NCBI RefSeq assembly: GCF_001704415.2
Contig: NC_030820.1
Coordinates: 43,754,036 to 43,818,035, forward strand
Direction: 5' to 3'
Origin: Capra hircus
Lineage: Eukaryota > Chordata > Mammalia > Artiodactyla > Bovidae
Length of the DNA stretch: 64,000 bases
Positions 44,541-56,580 of this stretch are shown one piece after another (the stretch's first letter is position 1; every line of letters starts with the position of its first letter). The notes below the pieces were generated by a model, which saw only the letters and a program-made list of their open reading frames with translations, searched no databases and was not told the DNA's origin. Both the position numbers and the translations under genes were made by a program.

Positions 44541-47500
44541 AACGTGTTTGACAGCATCTGCGTTAGGCAGTCAACTCCTGTTAACAACTAAATAATTGAT
44601 AAAAGTGAATGAAGATCAGTCATGAATGAATATTCTTTAAACTCTCCAAAGACAAAAGAGATTTCATGCCAGAGGAGACACGACCTTCCTTCACATGTTT
44701 TTTGAGCCGTGCTTAAAGAGAGCTTCCTGGATGCAGTCCTTGTCCAGAGCGGATGTTAAGATTCTAACAGGGTGGTTTTCTCTCTTTCATCAAACTTAGA
44801 TACTGTACATTTAAGAATTATGTGAAAATCTGCAATTATTCTTCTGGCTTGACATCTCCTCTGCCCCCAGACAGAGCAGTGAAACCCTGCCAGAATACAG
44901 AATTTTAAAGAAAAATAAGACATTGTCTCTTCCTGCCAGAACTTTGTTGTCCAGCTCACAGCTGTTCTTAGCGAAGCAGTTTCTCAACCCCGAGGACACA
45001 CCAACTGATGAGAACAGTCTTGCATCACATGTGTCCCCAGCATGTCCCCAGTGAGGGAAATTGTCATCACGTAGAAGCCACAAATTGAAATCTCATAAAA
45101 CAAGCAACCTGGGTGCTGTGTCAGCCGCTCTCCTGAATCACGGCCACATCCACATATTTCAAAATCCTAACAGTTTCCCCCAACTAGGAAAAAAACAAAA
45201 TCTCAAGGTATTATTCAATGCTATCTTTGAAGTTTATGAAAATGAACTTATATTTTACTGCTTATTTTCTCACTGGTGAAGTCTTAAATCACCCATTGTC
45301 TGAAAATTATCCGAATGAGCAGGTTCTGAAAAGAAATTTTCCTGGTAAGCCAGCTCTGCTCCTTTAACAATTGAATGAATAAAGACATTCACTTAGACCT
45401 TGATGAGTCAACCCTTTCGCAGACAATGTATAACTGAAGTATTTCTAAATGCTCCCTCATATCCGGTCAGCTGCATCCACAACCACTTCTGCCAGAAGTC
45501 TGCTAGGGCAGCAGATCCGTAGCGACCTCCGTTCCTTTTCTCTGAGATCCACATGTTCCTCATAGCACCCAGGAGTGTTTCAGATGCCATTCTCATGTAT
45601 TCAAATCAACTCTAAGAATTTTTTTCCTCTAAAAGAAAATAGCCATGCGTTCCTGTTTCATCTATTAACAGCAAGGATAGGGTGTGATAAAAGCATATTT
45701 ACTGGTGAAAATGGATGAACATTCTTTACTTGAATGTACTAACTGCTGCATACTCTAATGTCTCCAGTTCATATTTGGGGGCCTGGTTTATACTAAGATA
45801 GAGGGGGCAGAGAGCTGCTGTGTGGACCTAGTTGTGCCTCTATGTGGGTGTTTAAGAAACTGGACTTTGTGAGTCAGAAAATCCACCTTCAGATTTATTC
45901 TAACACTGGCTCTCTGATTATATTCTCTTTTTGAAACTCATTGTGGGGGTAAGGAGAAAGGAAGGCATCTCTGAGTATGTATCCACACATTAACTGTAGG
46001 CTAAGAAGGCATCTCATCTTTCTACAACAGTTGATAGTTTTTCACTTGTTCGATTCCTGCCCCAACTCTGATATCTTGTGTAAATCCATGTGCCAGTCAG
46101 AGAGGAGTCCAGACTGTCCTTTGTGTAATATATTGAATAGGTTGGTCCCAATCTGAAACACATGTCATAGTCACTATCCTCTTAGCACTAATATTCTTAC
46201 GCTTCCTCTGCCTTTCTCAATAAATATTCTGAAGACTATTAACTTATGTCTTGCTCTCCAAACTAAAAAACGGCATTTCACAATACACACAAAGTCAGGT
46301 AATTGATTCCAAACGGAACTCAAAGGTTAGAGTTGCAATTTCCTCTAAAGGAAACACCCACGTTTGGAATCTTTAGTAGCTGTCTTTACATTATTAATAG
46401 CCCTACTTATATCTGACAGACAAGTAATAATGTGGCCATCTATCTCCAAGACAGCAGAGCTGAATATATTTCTAACTTTATAAATGAATTTTAAAAGCCC
46501 TACAGACACATTGCATTAAAGTAAAGAATGGAAATTTGGTAAATGGAGTCTTTGGGTTTTATTGATGAATAAATCTTTGCTTTTCTACAACAGCTAATAA
46601 GGATCTTGAAGGTTAAATAAATAAAATAAACATTCCGTGTGTATTTGAGGCAGTGCTCTTTGGGCCAGCGTGGTGTGGAATGCTTTTAGTATGATGGCCC
46701 TTAACACATCCTCAAAGCTGGGCAAAGGCATCCCATAATGTTCTGTAGGAAGAGCAGCAGTCCTGGGAGAGTCCTGATCTTCCACAATTGAAACCCAAGA
46801 TGGATTCTCCAAGATCCAACAGAGATCCTTCTTGCTACTAGGGATATCCAAGGCAAGCAGAATAATATACTTCAGAATCTCATCTCAACCAGATCAAGTT
46901 CAATAGCGTACCTCTGGTGGTTTAGTGAGCTAGAATAAACAGTTTGATGAAAAACAATTCTTTCCTAATATGGTACAGAAATTATCCTTTTTAAAGAAAG
47001 AATTCTTTTTCTCCCAAGAAACAGCTTTTACTATTTTTTTTTTACCCTAAGTTTAGAGCATCCAAGTATTTGGGTCATTTGCATGGAGAACATTCCCAAG
47101 ATTTGCTCAACAAATGAATAAAGTGAATAAATAAATAATAAGTGATGGCTCAACACTTAAGAGAATCTGTGAATTTTAGTAAAAACGTGTGGTCCTACTA
47201 AGGATGTTTAGCTTAGCAGTGTCCTGAAAAGTGCTTATTTTTTGGCAAGTGTCAGTTACCTGGTGAGATTTATTAAAACTTTTGAAGTATATGTGTGAGG
47301 CAAGAAGTAGATAGAAATTAACCCTGGTAGAATTTCTGGCATTGAAACCAACTTAGAAAAGACTGCCCTGTCTGGCACACCCACTTCCACAAGCTCAGAG
47401 ATCTGTAATAAATCAATGAACTACCCAGTGAACATAAGCAGTAGACACGTTCCCAAGAGCCAAGCCCTCAACTTGCTGGAAACTACTCCTCAAGACATGA

Positions 47501-47709
47501 CTGCCTTCTGGTAAGACAACTTCTGACAAAGCAATTGATGACAGATATTCTGACCTCAGGAAAGTTATGATACATCAGAAGGATGAATATTAACCTCAGT
47601 TCCTCTGAAGTCATTCATTCACTCATCATTTCTGTCATAACATGTGCTAAGTCCCTGGGGTTCTGGAACCTTGAGACACAAGGATGAAGAAAATCCCAGC
47701 CCTGCTATC
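44541..47709. other. Unassigned DNA
   Basis: About 3 kb without a recognised gene. Weak MIR-like texture at 45850-45960. Short minus frames (90 codons at 44811-45083; 85 at 46594-46851) lack motifs. Confidence 0.4.
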
Positions 47710-47719
47710 TGAAGCTCAG

Positions 47720-47834
47720 TTTTTTGTTTGTTTGTTTTGTTTTTGGTGCATGGCATATGGAATGTTAGTTCCCTGGCCAGGGATTGAATCCATGCTCCCT
47801 GCAATCTTAACCACTGGACTTCCAGGGAAGTTCC
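47720..47834 (-). mobile_element. CHR-type SINE, short
   Basis: TTTTTTGTTTGTTTG tail, TTAGTTCCCTGGCCAGGGATTGAATCC, CTTAACCACTGGACTTCCAGGGAAG. Flanks TGAAGCTCAG (47710-47719) and TGAGGCTCAG (47835-47844) match at 9 of 10. Confidence 0.92.
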
Positions 47835-47844
47835 TGAGGCTCAG

Positions 47845-48439
47845 CCTTGTGAAACACACACACCAAAATATTGATTCATCAATTTTCTTTCCCTCTTCAA
47901 CATCTTTATAAATTAACAGGAATACACAAGATTTTTTCTGACATCTGTACATCACTCTGTTTAGTCAGTAAACAATGAACAGCTTGTATGTGCTAAATAC
48001 GCTGGCTTTACCAATGTGAATGCTTGAGCAATAAAAAATATGCACCCTGACCACCAAGAAATCATCTAGTTAGGATTTAAAAAAAAAAAAAAGTGTGCCT
48101 TATGGAAAAAAAAATGGAGGAAAGACAGAAGCAAATTAGTGATAAATCAATTCTACTATGAAGCAATAAACTGAACAGGAAAGCTGACTGTTGGTAAAAG
48201 ATTTGGGCAACTAGTCAAACTGGGCAAAATGTTAACTCAGGTCCACTGGAGGCACTGCAGTAGGCTAGGAATCTCAATTGCAGTCAAGAATGCAAAGTAA
48301 AATTCCTTCCTCGGCCAATATTTTCCTCGCCTGATATTTCTGAGCCCCAAATGCGTCTGGAAATGTACTGAGTGCACGTTCCAGGTCTTATAAAAATGAT
48401 TGGAAAGGGACTGGGCTCAGCCACCTAGTACTGCCCTGT
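47845..48439. other. Unassigned DNA
   Basis: A-runs near 48080-48113. No gene or repeat recognised. Confidence 0.4.
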
Positions 48440-48610
48440 GAACCAAGTGCTATGGACACTGCTTGACAGAGTAAGAAAGCGATCCTCAAACAGGGCATGT
48501 CTCTTGTTCAAAATCCCTCAGGGAATAAATGGGTGAACTCGAGTTAAACCCCGACCTGTGTGCCAGACTTTCTGAAGCATCCTGTTGTCTACCCTTCTTG
48601 CTATGCTGAC
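48440..48610 (-). mobile_element. MIR SINE relic
   Basis: GTCTCTTGTTCAAAATCCCTCAGG, AATGGGTGAACTCGAGTTAAACCCCGACCTGTGTG then CTTTCTGAAGC follow the reverse of the MIR core and tRNA-like head ('cttgcccaaggtcac... gattcgaacccaggtctg'). Confidence 0.65.
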
Positions 48611-49824
48611 TGTACTCCAGACACATGGAGAAAGAAACTATAGAATGAAATAAGTCCCCAGGTCAAAAGGTGGGAATAAGGAAACATCAAGAAAGAGACT
48701 GCAGAGTAGGCCCTGGCACGTTGCTGTGTGTCATGGCAGGAAGTCACACCCGAGCGTGGTAGCCCATGGTGCCCAGCCCTGCCATGTTCTGTGGCCCCAC
48801 CATGCCCTGCAGGACAGGTCCTCAGGATGATTCAGAGCCTGGGCACAAGCTGGCACAGATCTCCATGTGGGGTTACTAAAAAAACAGGGATCCCTGGAAG
48901 TCACTGATGTTAAGAAGGGTTTCTTGGTAATTGCTTATTTTCCTCCTTGTCTGTGAAAGGTGCAGAGAATGTGGGTAAGAAATGAGTAAAGAAGTGAATT
49001 CAAAGCAAAAGGCACAAATGACTCAGGGATCAGAGGACATGACAGGAAAGTGAGAGACACGGCAAAATCTCTCTCTTCCTGTTGAGGGTTGAGCAATGGC
49101 CAGGTCATCTCTACCAACTTCTCACTATAAGATACCATTAAAAAAAAAAGTTTATTCTTCCATTTTTCAACCACTTAGGAAACTCTTGTTAGCATCCTGC
49201 ATCTTTGATTATTTAATTCTATGTAATATATTGGAATGGTATTTTAAAATTACGTCAAATAGCAACCCCATACTATTTATTTAAAGTCCATTTTCAAAAT
49301 TCCTTTGAAGGTAATTACAGGAAATTATCAGCCTTTGTATCTCACTGGCTGACACATCATATAAATCATCCAATGTGTCACTGCTGATCAAGCTCACGTA
49401 ATCAAGTTACATGACAGGAACCGACGGTCATAAATAGACATGATAACCTAATTTGGAATGCTCAGACAAATGCAATTCCCTTTAAACTTTAGTTCAAAAA
49501 CCTTGGTGAAACTCCACAGAGGATTGGCATATCAATGTAGCTTTGAAGAATATTTGTAGCATTTTCTTCTTTCAAACCTGGAATCTATCTCAGTTTCATA
49601 CTTCAGATGTAAGCTCATAAAAATGTGTAATATAAAATATTTATAGCAAACGTTAAAAAAAAAGAAATGATGTGATTATCTGACTCAATCGATTTTTACC
49701 TGGTTGACTCAGTAATGAGTCTTTTTGAGGTGTAGGGTATAAACATGAGTCTCTTCTCTTGGCAGAAACTAAAAGCTTGCCAATGACTCTATATTGAGAA
49801 AAACCAGAGGCATTTAATGGAGAG
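48611..49824. other. Unassigned DNA
   Basis: An A-run at 49140-49149. A 79-codon minus frame at 48935-49174 has no motif. No repeat recognised. Confidence 0.4.
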
Positions 49825-49840
49825 AAGAAAGATACACTCA

Positions 49841-49982
49841 GGGACTTCCCTGGTGGTCCAGTGGTTAAGAATCTGCCTTCCAAAGCGGGTTCCATCTCTC
49901 GTCGGGAACTAAGCTCCACATACTGCAACTAAAAGAAAGCCTGCATACCGCTAGTAAAAGCAGGCACAGTCATAAGAAAAAA
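49841..49982 (+). mobile_element. CHR-type SINE with 16-bp duplication
   Basis: Plus strand: GGGACTTCCCTGGTGGTCCAGTGG (head), AACTAAGCTCCACATACTGC, A-rich tail. Duplications AAGAAAGATACACTCA (49825-49840) and AAGAAAGATACATTCA (49983-49998) match at 15 of 16. BovB sequence starts about 10 bp after the 3' duplication. Confidence 0.94.
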
Positions 49983-50009
49983 AAGAAAGATACATTCAAA
50001 ATTATGCCT

Positions 50010-51090
50010 ATGACTATGCCAAAGCCTTTGATTGTGTGGATCACAATAAACTGGAAAATTCTGAAAGAGATGGGAATACCAGACCACCTGATCTGCCTCT
50101 TGAGAAATCTGTATGCAGGTCAGGAAGCAACAGTTAGAACTGGACATGGAACAACAGACTGGTCCCAAATAGGAAAAGGAGTACATCAAGGCTATATATT
50201 GTCACCCTGATTCTTTAATTTCTATGCAGAGTACATCATGAGAAACGCTGGACTGGAAGAAACACAAGCTGGGGAATCAAGATTGCCAGGTGAAATATTA
50301 ATAACCTCAGATATGCAGATGACACCTCCCTTATGGCAGAAAGTGAAGAGGAACTAAAAAGCCTCTTGATGAAAGTGAAAGAGGAGAGTGAAAAAGTTGG
50401 CTTAAAGCTTAACATTCAGAAAATGAAGATCATGGGATCTGGTCCCATCACTTCATGGGAAATAGATGGGGAAACAGTGGAAACATTGTCAGACTTTATT
50501 TTGGGGGGCTCCAAAATCACTGCAGATGGTGACTACAGCCATGAAATTAAAAGATGCTTACTCCTTGGAAGAAAAGTTATGACCAACCTAGATAGCATAT
50601 TCAAAAGCAGAGACATTACTTTGCTGACTAAGATCCGTCTAGTCAAGGCTATGGTTTTTCCTATGGTCATGTATGGACGTGAGAGTTGGACTGTAACGAA
50701 GGCTGAGCGCCGAAGAATTGATGCTTTTGAACTGTGGGGTTGGAGAAGACTCTTGAGAGTCCCTTGGACTGCAAGGAGATCCAGCCAGTCCATTCTGAAG
50801 ATCAGCCCTGGGTGTTCTTTGGAAGGAATGATGCTAAAGCTGAAACTTCAGTACTTTGGCCACCTCATGCGAAGAGTTGACTCATTGGTAAAGACTCTGA
50901 TGCTGGGAGGGGTTGGGGGCAGGAGGAGAAGGGGACGACAGAGGATGAGATGGCTGCATGACATCACCGACTCAATGGACATGAGTTTGGGTGAACTCCG
51001 GGAGATGGTGATGGACAGGGAGGCCTGGTGTGCTGCGATTCATGGGGTCGCAAAGAGTCAGACACGACTGAGCGACTGAACTGAACTGAA
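50010..51090 (+). mobile_element. BovB (RTE) LINE, 5'-truncated, 1.08 kb
   Basis: Largest BovB copy here: the reverse transcriptase from the DYAKAFD motif onward, the C-terminal domain, and the GAACTGAACTGAA tail at 51077-51090. The endonuclease and N-terminal RT are missing. No convincing target duplication could be paired with the DNA after 51090 (GCATATTTACC). Confidence 0.96.
50011..51079 (+). pseudogene. Broken BovB ORF2 (RT and C-terminal part)
   Basis: The protein would be the RTE-type endonuclease-reverse transcriptase that copies BovB RNA into DNA at the target site. Visible motifs: DYAKAFD near 50013-50033, a GVHQGYILSP block at about 50178-50210, and the catalytic YADD at about 50314-50325. 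These fall in three different frames. A 2-bp loss near 50046 (after CACAATAAACTG), a TGA codon near 50208, and a 2-bp gain near 50272 (GCTGGGGAATC) separate them. From 50333 a single frame of 248 codons runs to the normal end (SLGELREMVMDREAW, then VAKSQTRLSD). The copy cannot make an active enzyme. Divergence from consensus is low, so it is a fairly young insertion. Confidence 0.9.
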
Positions 51091-51741
51091 GCATATTTAC
51101 CAAACTTTGACTTTCACAAGCAAAATGAATACCACAGAAGCAAGCAGCTGAATCTCTTGGACCACCTAGAATCTGGTTAGGAGAACTTGACATGCTGAAG
51201 GCAGGATGGGAGTGGGCCTTCTCAGTTCTTAACACTGGAGGTTGGCACCTTCAAGGTACATGCTAGAAGCTGTAAATGTGATAAAGATGGGAGTCTTGGG
51301 CAAGCCCAGCCCAGCCCAGCTCTTCTCATTTAGGTTGCATTGGACAGATCACTCAAGGAAGCTAGATGTCATAGCAGAGCCCAGAATGACTGGGTGTGTG
51401 GGTCCCTGCTCCTGTCTTTCACTTGTGTGCAACCGACCCAGCAGAATGATGCAATTGTGTGCCTGTCCTATTTCTGCTCTCACTTGCTTGTGGTCCCATC
51501 TGTTTCATTTCTGCATATGAAAGTGGTGAGGTTTCATACCCAGTGAAGGACACACCCATTCTACAGGCTAACTTATCTGGATATACATACAAGAACACAC
51601 TGACTGTGATACCATACTGTGTTGTGGTAGAAGAAATGTTACAATCATATTTTTAAGAACATCATATCTTTTTGTATGTGAATATGACACCAAAAGACTT
51701 CCTTCCATTTTTCCTTCTACACAACTTAAAAAACAAAATAT
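51091..51741. other. Unassigned DNA
   Basis: CCCAGCC triplet at 51304-51320. A 92-codon plus frame at 51242-51520 has no motif. No repeat recognised. Confidence 0.4.
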
Positions 51742-51754
51742 AGCTCAGCTCAGT

Positions 51755-51969
51755 GGGTTTCCAAAGTGGTCAAGAATCCACATGCAATGCAGGTGATGCA
51801 GGAGAAGCAGGTTCGATCCCTGGGTCAGGAAGATCCCTGGAGGAGGGCACAGCAACCCACTCCAGTATCCTTGCCTGGAGAATCCCATGGACAGAGGAGC
51901 CTGGCGGATATGGTCCATGGGATCGCAAAGAGTCAGACATGACTGAAGCCACTGAGCATGCTCACATGC
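51755..51969 (+). mobile_element. Bov-tA SINE with 13-bp duplication
   Basis: Plus strand, head diverged (GGGTTTCCAAAGTGGTCAAG), box B intact (GGTTCGATCCC), core CCACTCCAGTATCCTTGCC, end GACATGACTGAAGCCAC. A perfect duplication AGCTCAGCTCAGT lies at 51742-51754 and 51970-51982. The head carries an unusual 10-bp duplication of ATGCAGG. Confidence 0.95.
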
Positions 51970-51982
51970 AGCTCAGCTCAGT

Positions 51983-53077
51983 ACCTCCCAAGAATAATTC
52001 AGAAGGAGGATGAGGTGAGGCATTTAGGTAGAATGTTTTTTACCCACAAGACTTCCTATGTTCCTCCCAATTAGTGCAATTTTTATCCAAAAAAGGGAGA
52101 TTATGAGTGATGATAATGCTCTTCTTAGGAATACTGGCAGGAGGTTTTCTTCCAATAGTTCATTTAATCCAAATAATCCCTTCCCCTAACACACACAGAA
52201 AGAATGAGATTAGTTATTTCTAAAATTTACCCCCAAGTTATTTTCTTACAAGTCTGATATAGGATAATTTAGCTTTGAAAAAAATCTAATAAAATTTATC
52301 TGTTAAAGGATCACAAAACTGACAATCTAATGAATTATATTCGTGTGCCTGGTGAAATCTTCCATTAAAAAAAGGGGGGGTGGGACAGATAGCCATTATG
52401 TGGACTAGACAAGAAGGAACCAGGAAACAAAACTATTGTGATATTTGAATAACTGTGCCAGAGAGTAAGATAATAAATCTAGCTGACCTTAATCCTCCTG
52501 AAAGTAAAAAGGGTGTTCTGTTGTAAAGTAGATGTAGTGAATGTCTATTCATGGCCTGGAGAAAATACTTCTCAAGAACACCCATTTCCTGTCATCATTT
52601 AATGCCACTTTGGACTTGTAGTAAATGCAACAAGATAAGAAAAATTAAATGTAAATAAAAGAAAGGAGATATTATAAGTATATTTCAATGTCCATCTTTC
52701 CAACATCTCTTCCGTAAGACATTTGACCCACTTACACCCCCACTGCTCAGGCTGCACTTGGCACACGACAATGAATGATGCAGAGGGGATTCAGCATTCT
52801 AGCTCCCGAGTCCGTGTTTTTAACCGTCTGCAGCGCCGCTGCTTCCTTACTGATATTGTGACAATCTGTCTACAGAAATGAAGAGAGTAAAAAAGAAAAC
52901 TATTACAACTGCTGTCATTTCTTGATTTTAATATGTAATCATTTGGACTATTTAAAATCACTTTAGTTACAGCAATTTACCTAAAAAATAAAACATTGAA
53001 ATAATGTTATACTTTTTTCTAGGAGGCAGTAAGACAATTTTTATCCGTACAGTTACATACTGCCTCCTTTGGTAAGA
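51983..53077. other. Unassigned DNA, possible MIR
   Basis: A weak MIR-like stretch (TCCCGAGTCCGTGTTTTTAACCGTC) is at 52804-52830. A G-run sits at 52373-52380. No gene recognised. Confidence 0.4.
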
Positions 53078-53085
53078 TTTAATCT

Positions 53086-53182
53086 TGCCTGGAGAATCCC
53101 ATGGAGGGAGGAGCCTGGTAGGCTACAGTCCACCAAGAGTCAGACACGACTGAGCGACTTCACTTTCACTTTCACTTTCACT
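53086..53182 (+). mobile_element. Bov SINE 3' fragment
   Basis: Only the last part of a Bov element: TGCCTGGAGAATCCCATGG to GACACGACTGAGCGACTTCAC plus (TTTCAC)n. Short duplication TTTAATCT at 53078-53085 and 53183-53190 (8 bp) supports a 5'-truncated insertion. Confidence 0.88.
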
Positions 53183-53190
53183 TTTAATCT

Positions 53191-53690
53191 GTATTTAAGC
53201 TTAGTGATCTTCATTTCCTAGTTTAGATTTTCTTCTGAATTATGTTTGGCCATTATGCATGTCTTCATGTAGATTCATTGGTTTTGATGACCTGCCCTCA
53301 TAATTTTTAGGTTTGACGCTATAATTTCAAGGATTGTAGGGAAGATTGAAGTTTTTCTGTACTTTCAGTTTGGTCAAAACTGTGGTTTTATTTATTTATT
53401 TTTTCATAACTGACTTGCATAGAGTCAATGAACTTCTTCTTGGAAGACATATGGAAAATTTAGACAGGTATTTAGTACCTAGTGATAACCTCTCAGATAC
53501 ATGAATCTGTTACAACAACCTCTTTAAATTTAAAAATTGTATGATCTGTTGGAAACATTTAAAAATTAGTACCACATTAAAATGGTACATGGAAGCACTG
53601 TCTGTACACACAATGTGTTTTTGTCTCAATACTCGGTCAAGTGTAATCACTTCTCAGGCAACTAACAATTCCTGACCCAAATTTAAATTT
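53191..53690. other. Unassigned AT-rich DNA
   Basis: No gene or repeat recognised. Confidence 0.4.
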
Positions 53691-53745
53691 CAGCTGCATC
53701 CAGTGCTATTGATGCAAATAGCCCATGTGATAGCCAGATGGACTG

Positions 53746-53982
53746 ATGTTGTCTAAGCCCAGAGGAGAGCAAGCTGCCAGCAAGGACAGTACTCTCCCCT
53801 CCAGTGATAGCCGTAGAGACTGCACTATAGTTGACATGGATTGTAAACCAGAGATGCTAAACCATGATGAAATCATGCACTTGAAAACAGTAGAAATGGT
53901 GATGAGAGAGTTCAGTAGCAAGATCTCTCAGCTGCAAAATAGATACAGAAAAATCAATATTTTTCCTGTATGTTGGCAATAA
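53746..53982 (+). CDS. Exon-like 78-codon frame of unknown function
   Basis: Seen: frame starting MLSKPRGEQAASKDS, with a polar, helix-prone second half (HDEIMHLKTVEMVMREFSSK, then ISQLQNRYRK) typical of coiled-coil or structural proteins, ending in TAA. A candidate splice acceptor (AAATTTCAG, 53685-53693) precedes it by about 50 bp and AATAAA (53978-53983) overlaps the stop. An in-frame TAG at 53731 blocks extension to the acceptor, although a neighbouring frame (SAIDANSPCDSQMD) is open from there up to a stop at 53743. That pattern fits a processed or decayed exon with one frameshift. I do not recognise the family. It does not match any repeat I know. A chance frame cannot be excluded. Confidence 0.25.
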   Translation: MLSKPRGEQAASKDSTLPSSDSRRDCTIVDMDCKPEMLNHDEIMHLKTVEMVMREFSSKISQLQNRYRKINIFPVCWQ

Positions 53983-54187
53983 AAAGTCATTTTGCTTTTC
54001 TTTTGCGGCCTTTGGGAAATGTGTTGGAAATGATTAGACTGTTATAATTTTATGATATCACAATGATAGCCTCAAGATCACAAAAAATACCTTGCAATAA
54101 AATTTTCACAGCTTTCTGAAGTAATAAAATAAAGACCATGCTCCAAAGACCCTACCTACTGCCAAGAATCATGATAAATGCCCCATA

Positions 54188-54398
54188 TATGCCTGATGGC
54201 TCAGAGGTTAAAGCATCTTCCTGCAATGTGGGAGAAATGGGTTTGATCCCTGTGTCAGGAAGATTTCTTGGAGAAGAAAATGGCAACCCACTCCAGTATT
54301 CTTGCCTGGATAATCCCATGGACAGAGGAGCCTGGTGGGCTACAGTCCACGGGGTTGCAAAGAGTTGGGCACGACTGAGTGACTTCACTTCACTTCAG
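54188..54398 (+). mobile_element. Bov-tA SINE
   Basis: Plus strand from GCCTGATGGCTCAGAGGTTAAAGC (box A) and GGTTTGATCCC (box B) to GGGCACGACTGAGTGACTTCACTTCAC. Target duplication not clear. The 104-codon plus frame at 54138-54452 is SINE translation. Confidence 0.93.
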
Positions 54399-55489
54399 AA
54401 CCCATGTAGTAGATACACCATTTATGAGAAAAATGCAAAAACTGAGACTTAAAAGTTAATAAATTTTTTAAATCATATTAAGAGGCAAAACAGATATTTT
54501 GTATGTTGCCATACCCACTGGGTCTTGAACCTCAAATCTACATCTCTCTAATTCTTAAGTTCCAACAAATTCCCCATAATTATGTAGTTTCAAGAAAAGT
54601 ATTTTATCTCAGAGAAATTTCCCAGAGTAATTTGTTTTCAAAAGTTAACAAAGGGCTCTATTACTTGCTGGAATTGTTTTTTTCTCATTTGATTGGACAC
54701 TTTAACCATGATAAGAATAAAACTAAAAATATATGGAATTTTATTTCAGTATTTTTCAAATATTCAAATGAAAAACATTTGAACCATTAGAACTTTCTGA
54801 CATTTTAAGCCAGAATCAAAATCTCTGAGGAACTTTCACATTTTTCTGTCTGCAGCCTTAAAAGAGGATCCAAGTTGGTCCACCCATCTCGGATCTCTGT
54901 GGCAACATGTAACCAAGACACCAAGCAACACCATATGGCAGGAATCCAGAGAAAATGAAGTCTTCAACTCAAGAAAATGCATACTTTTGCGACAGAAAAC
55001 CAACAAGTTGATGGCAAAAAAATCCTCTTAAATTGGAGAGGTTCTAGGGACTGTCTGCCCTTCTCTCTGTCTTTAGTACGGCTTCATCCTTCTCACCTGA
55101 AGGATGCTCCCTTTACTCCATTCACTTCAACTGCACAGATGATCCTACCGGGTCCAGCCTAGAGAGCTTCTGAATGTCTGTCCATCATTTTGATGATAAA
55201 ACTCTCTCACAGGATGCAACAGCCAAGTCACTCAGCCTCCTTCCACAGCCCACCGCCTGGCTTCCCCTCTCATCTCCCTTCCCTTCTCCAGTCTGGGGAC
55301 ATATCTGCTGTGTCATGTCTCTGGGCTTTGCAGATGCTTTCTCTTCACCCAGAATATATCTCATTCTTTATGGCAGTTGAAATGTCTTGATTCTTTCCAA
55401 GACTCTTTTGAAATCATGTTCTTTCCAGCTCACCGTACCTTAAACTTGCTTACAAGCTGCACTGCTGTGTATTATAATGATTTTTAAAG
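54399..55489. other. Unassigned DNA
   Basis: A 95-codon plus frame at 54503-54790 has no motif. No repeat recognised. Confidence 0.4.
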
Positions 55490-55640
55490 GCTTACTTCCT
55501 TTCCTAGGATGTGTGCTTATTGGAAGCAGGAACTGTGTCTTATCTGTATTTATATCTTAGCATCTAACTCAGTACCTGGTACATAAGAGATAATTCACGA
55601 ATGTTTATTTAAAGAATGAGTGAGTGAGTAACAGAAGCAG
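55490..55640 (+). mobile_element. LINE2 3' end relic
   Basis: GGAAGCAGGAACTGTGTCTTATCTG, CTCAGTACCTGGTACATAAGAG, ATGTTTATTTAAAGAATGAGTGAGTGAG matches the L2 3' end ('gggcagggactgtgtct... cagtgcctggcacata... tgaatgaatga'). Confidence 0.75.
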
Positions 55641-56439
55641 AGACCCCTTGCTTCTGGTTTTTCCCCAAAGCCTGTCTTCCTTTCATCCAGAGTAAGGGGA
55701 TTTGGGGGAGATAAAGCCTTCCTCACCTGGAGACTCAGTGTGCCCGCCTACTTTGACTGGACCTGTGGGGGCATCATCTCCAACTTCAAACCAACCACCC
55801 ATCTGAAACTCTGCCCCTTCCCCTTCGCACACACTGAAACCACTGAGAAGAGGTGTTCCCCTGGCCCCGTGGATTCAGGAGCAGAATTCCATGCCCAGAC
55901 TCCACCCTCCTCGACATGGCTATGAAATGGAGAGACTTCTTTCATGAGACACTGTGTGTGAGGCTTCCTCATGGTTGCAGGGAGTCCATTTCCCACTGGA
56001 CATAGGAGGGGGCTCTGTAACACTCTTGACAAATTTGTATTGAACTTACGGTGATGTTCCCCACCTCACAAAGTGGCCTCCCTATTGCTGGAAACTCTGA
56101 ATACCACAAAACGTTCATTTATGGTAAAATTACGCTTCCTTATCATTTCCACCCATTGGTTCCACTCTGCTATCTAGAGCTGCATGAACGATTTTCACTG
56201 TAGGAAGAACCCCTTCTTCTTCCTAAGAGTCTCCACTCTTCTAGACACTATGATCCTGATCTTTTGGGCTGTTTCTCCAGTGGCAGTTTTCCCAGAGCAC
56301 TTTTACATGATTCACCAGGAATATTTTTCAAGATATGCAGTTTGGTAATAGCTATCATTAACGGCAGCTTTCTGGAAATAATATAAATGTGGCTTGAGTT
56401 GGGCACAGGAACGGATAGTACCCTGAACATATATAACCC
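55641..56439. other. Unassigned DNA
   Basis: Overlapping frames of 61 (plus) and 94 (minus) codons at 55740-56032 without motifs. No repeat recognised. Confidence 0.4.
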
Positions 56440-56580
56440 CTTTACATTTTTTCATTCATTCAAGAATTTATAGTGTGCTGATTAAGTGCTTGGCATTCCT
56501 CTGGATACTAGCAATGAATAAGACCATCTTTGCCTTCTAAAAGCTCACAGTCACACAGAGAGCAATTTTCCTCCCAAACC
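56440..56580 (-). mobile_element. LINE2 3' end relic
   Basis: TTCATTCATTCAAGAATTTATAG, GTGCTTGGCATTCCTCTGG, AATGAATAAGACCATCTTTGCCTTC and AAAGCTCACAGTC are the reverse of the same L2 3' end as at 55.5 kb. Confidence 0.7.

Noticed and set aside
44960..45060. Possible MER20-like hAT relic (AGTTTCTCAACCCCGAGGACAC)
   Set aside because: Only the first about 20 bp fit; the following sequence diverges from the order I recall.
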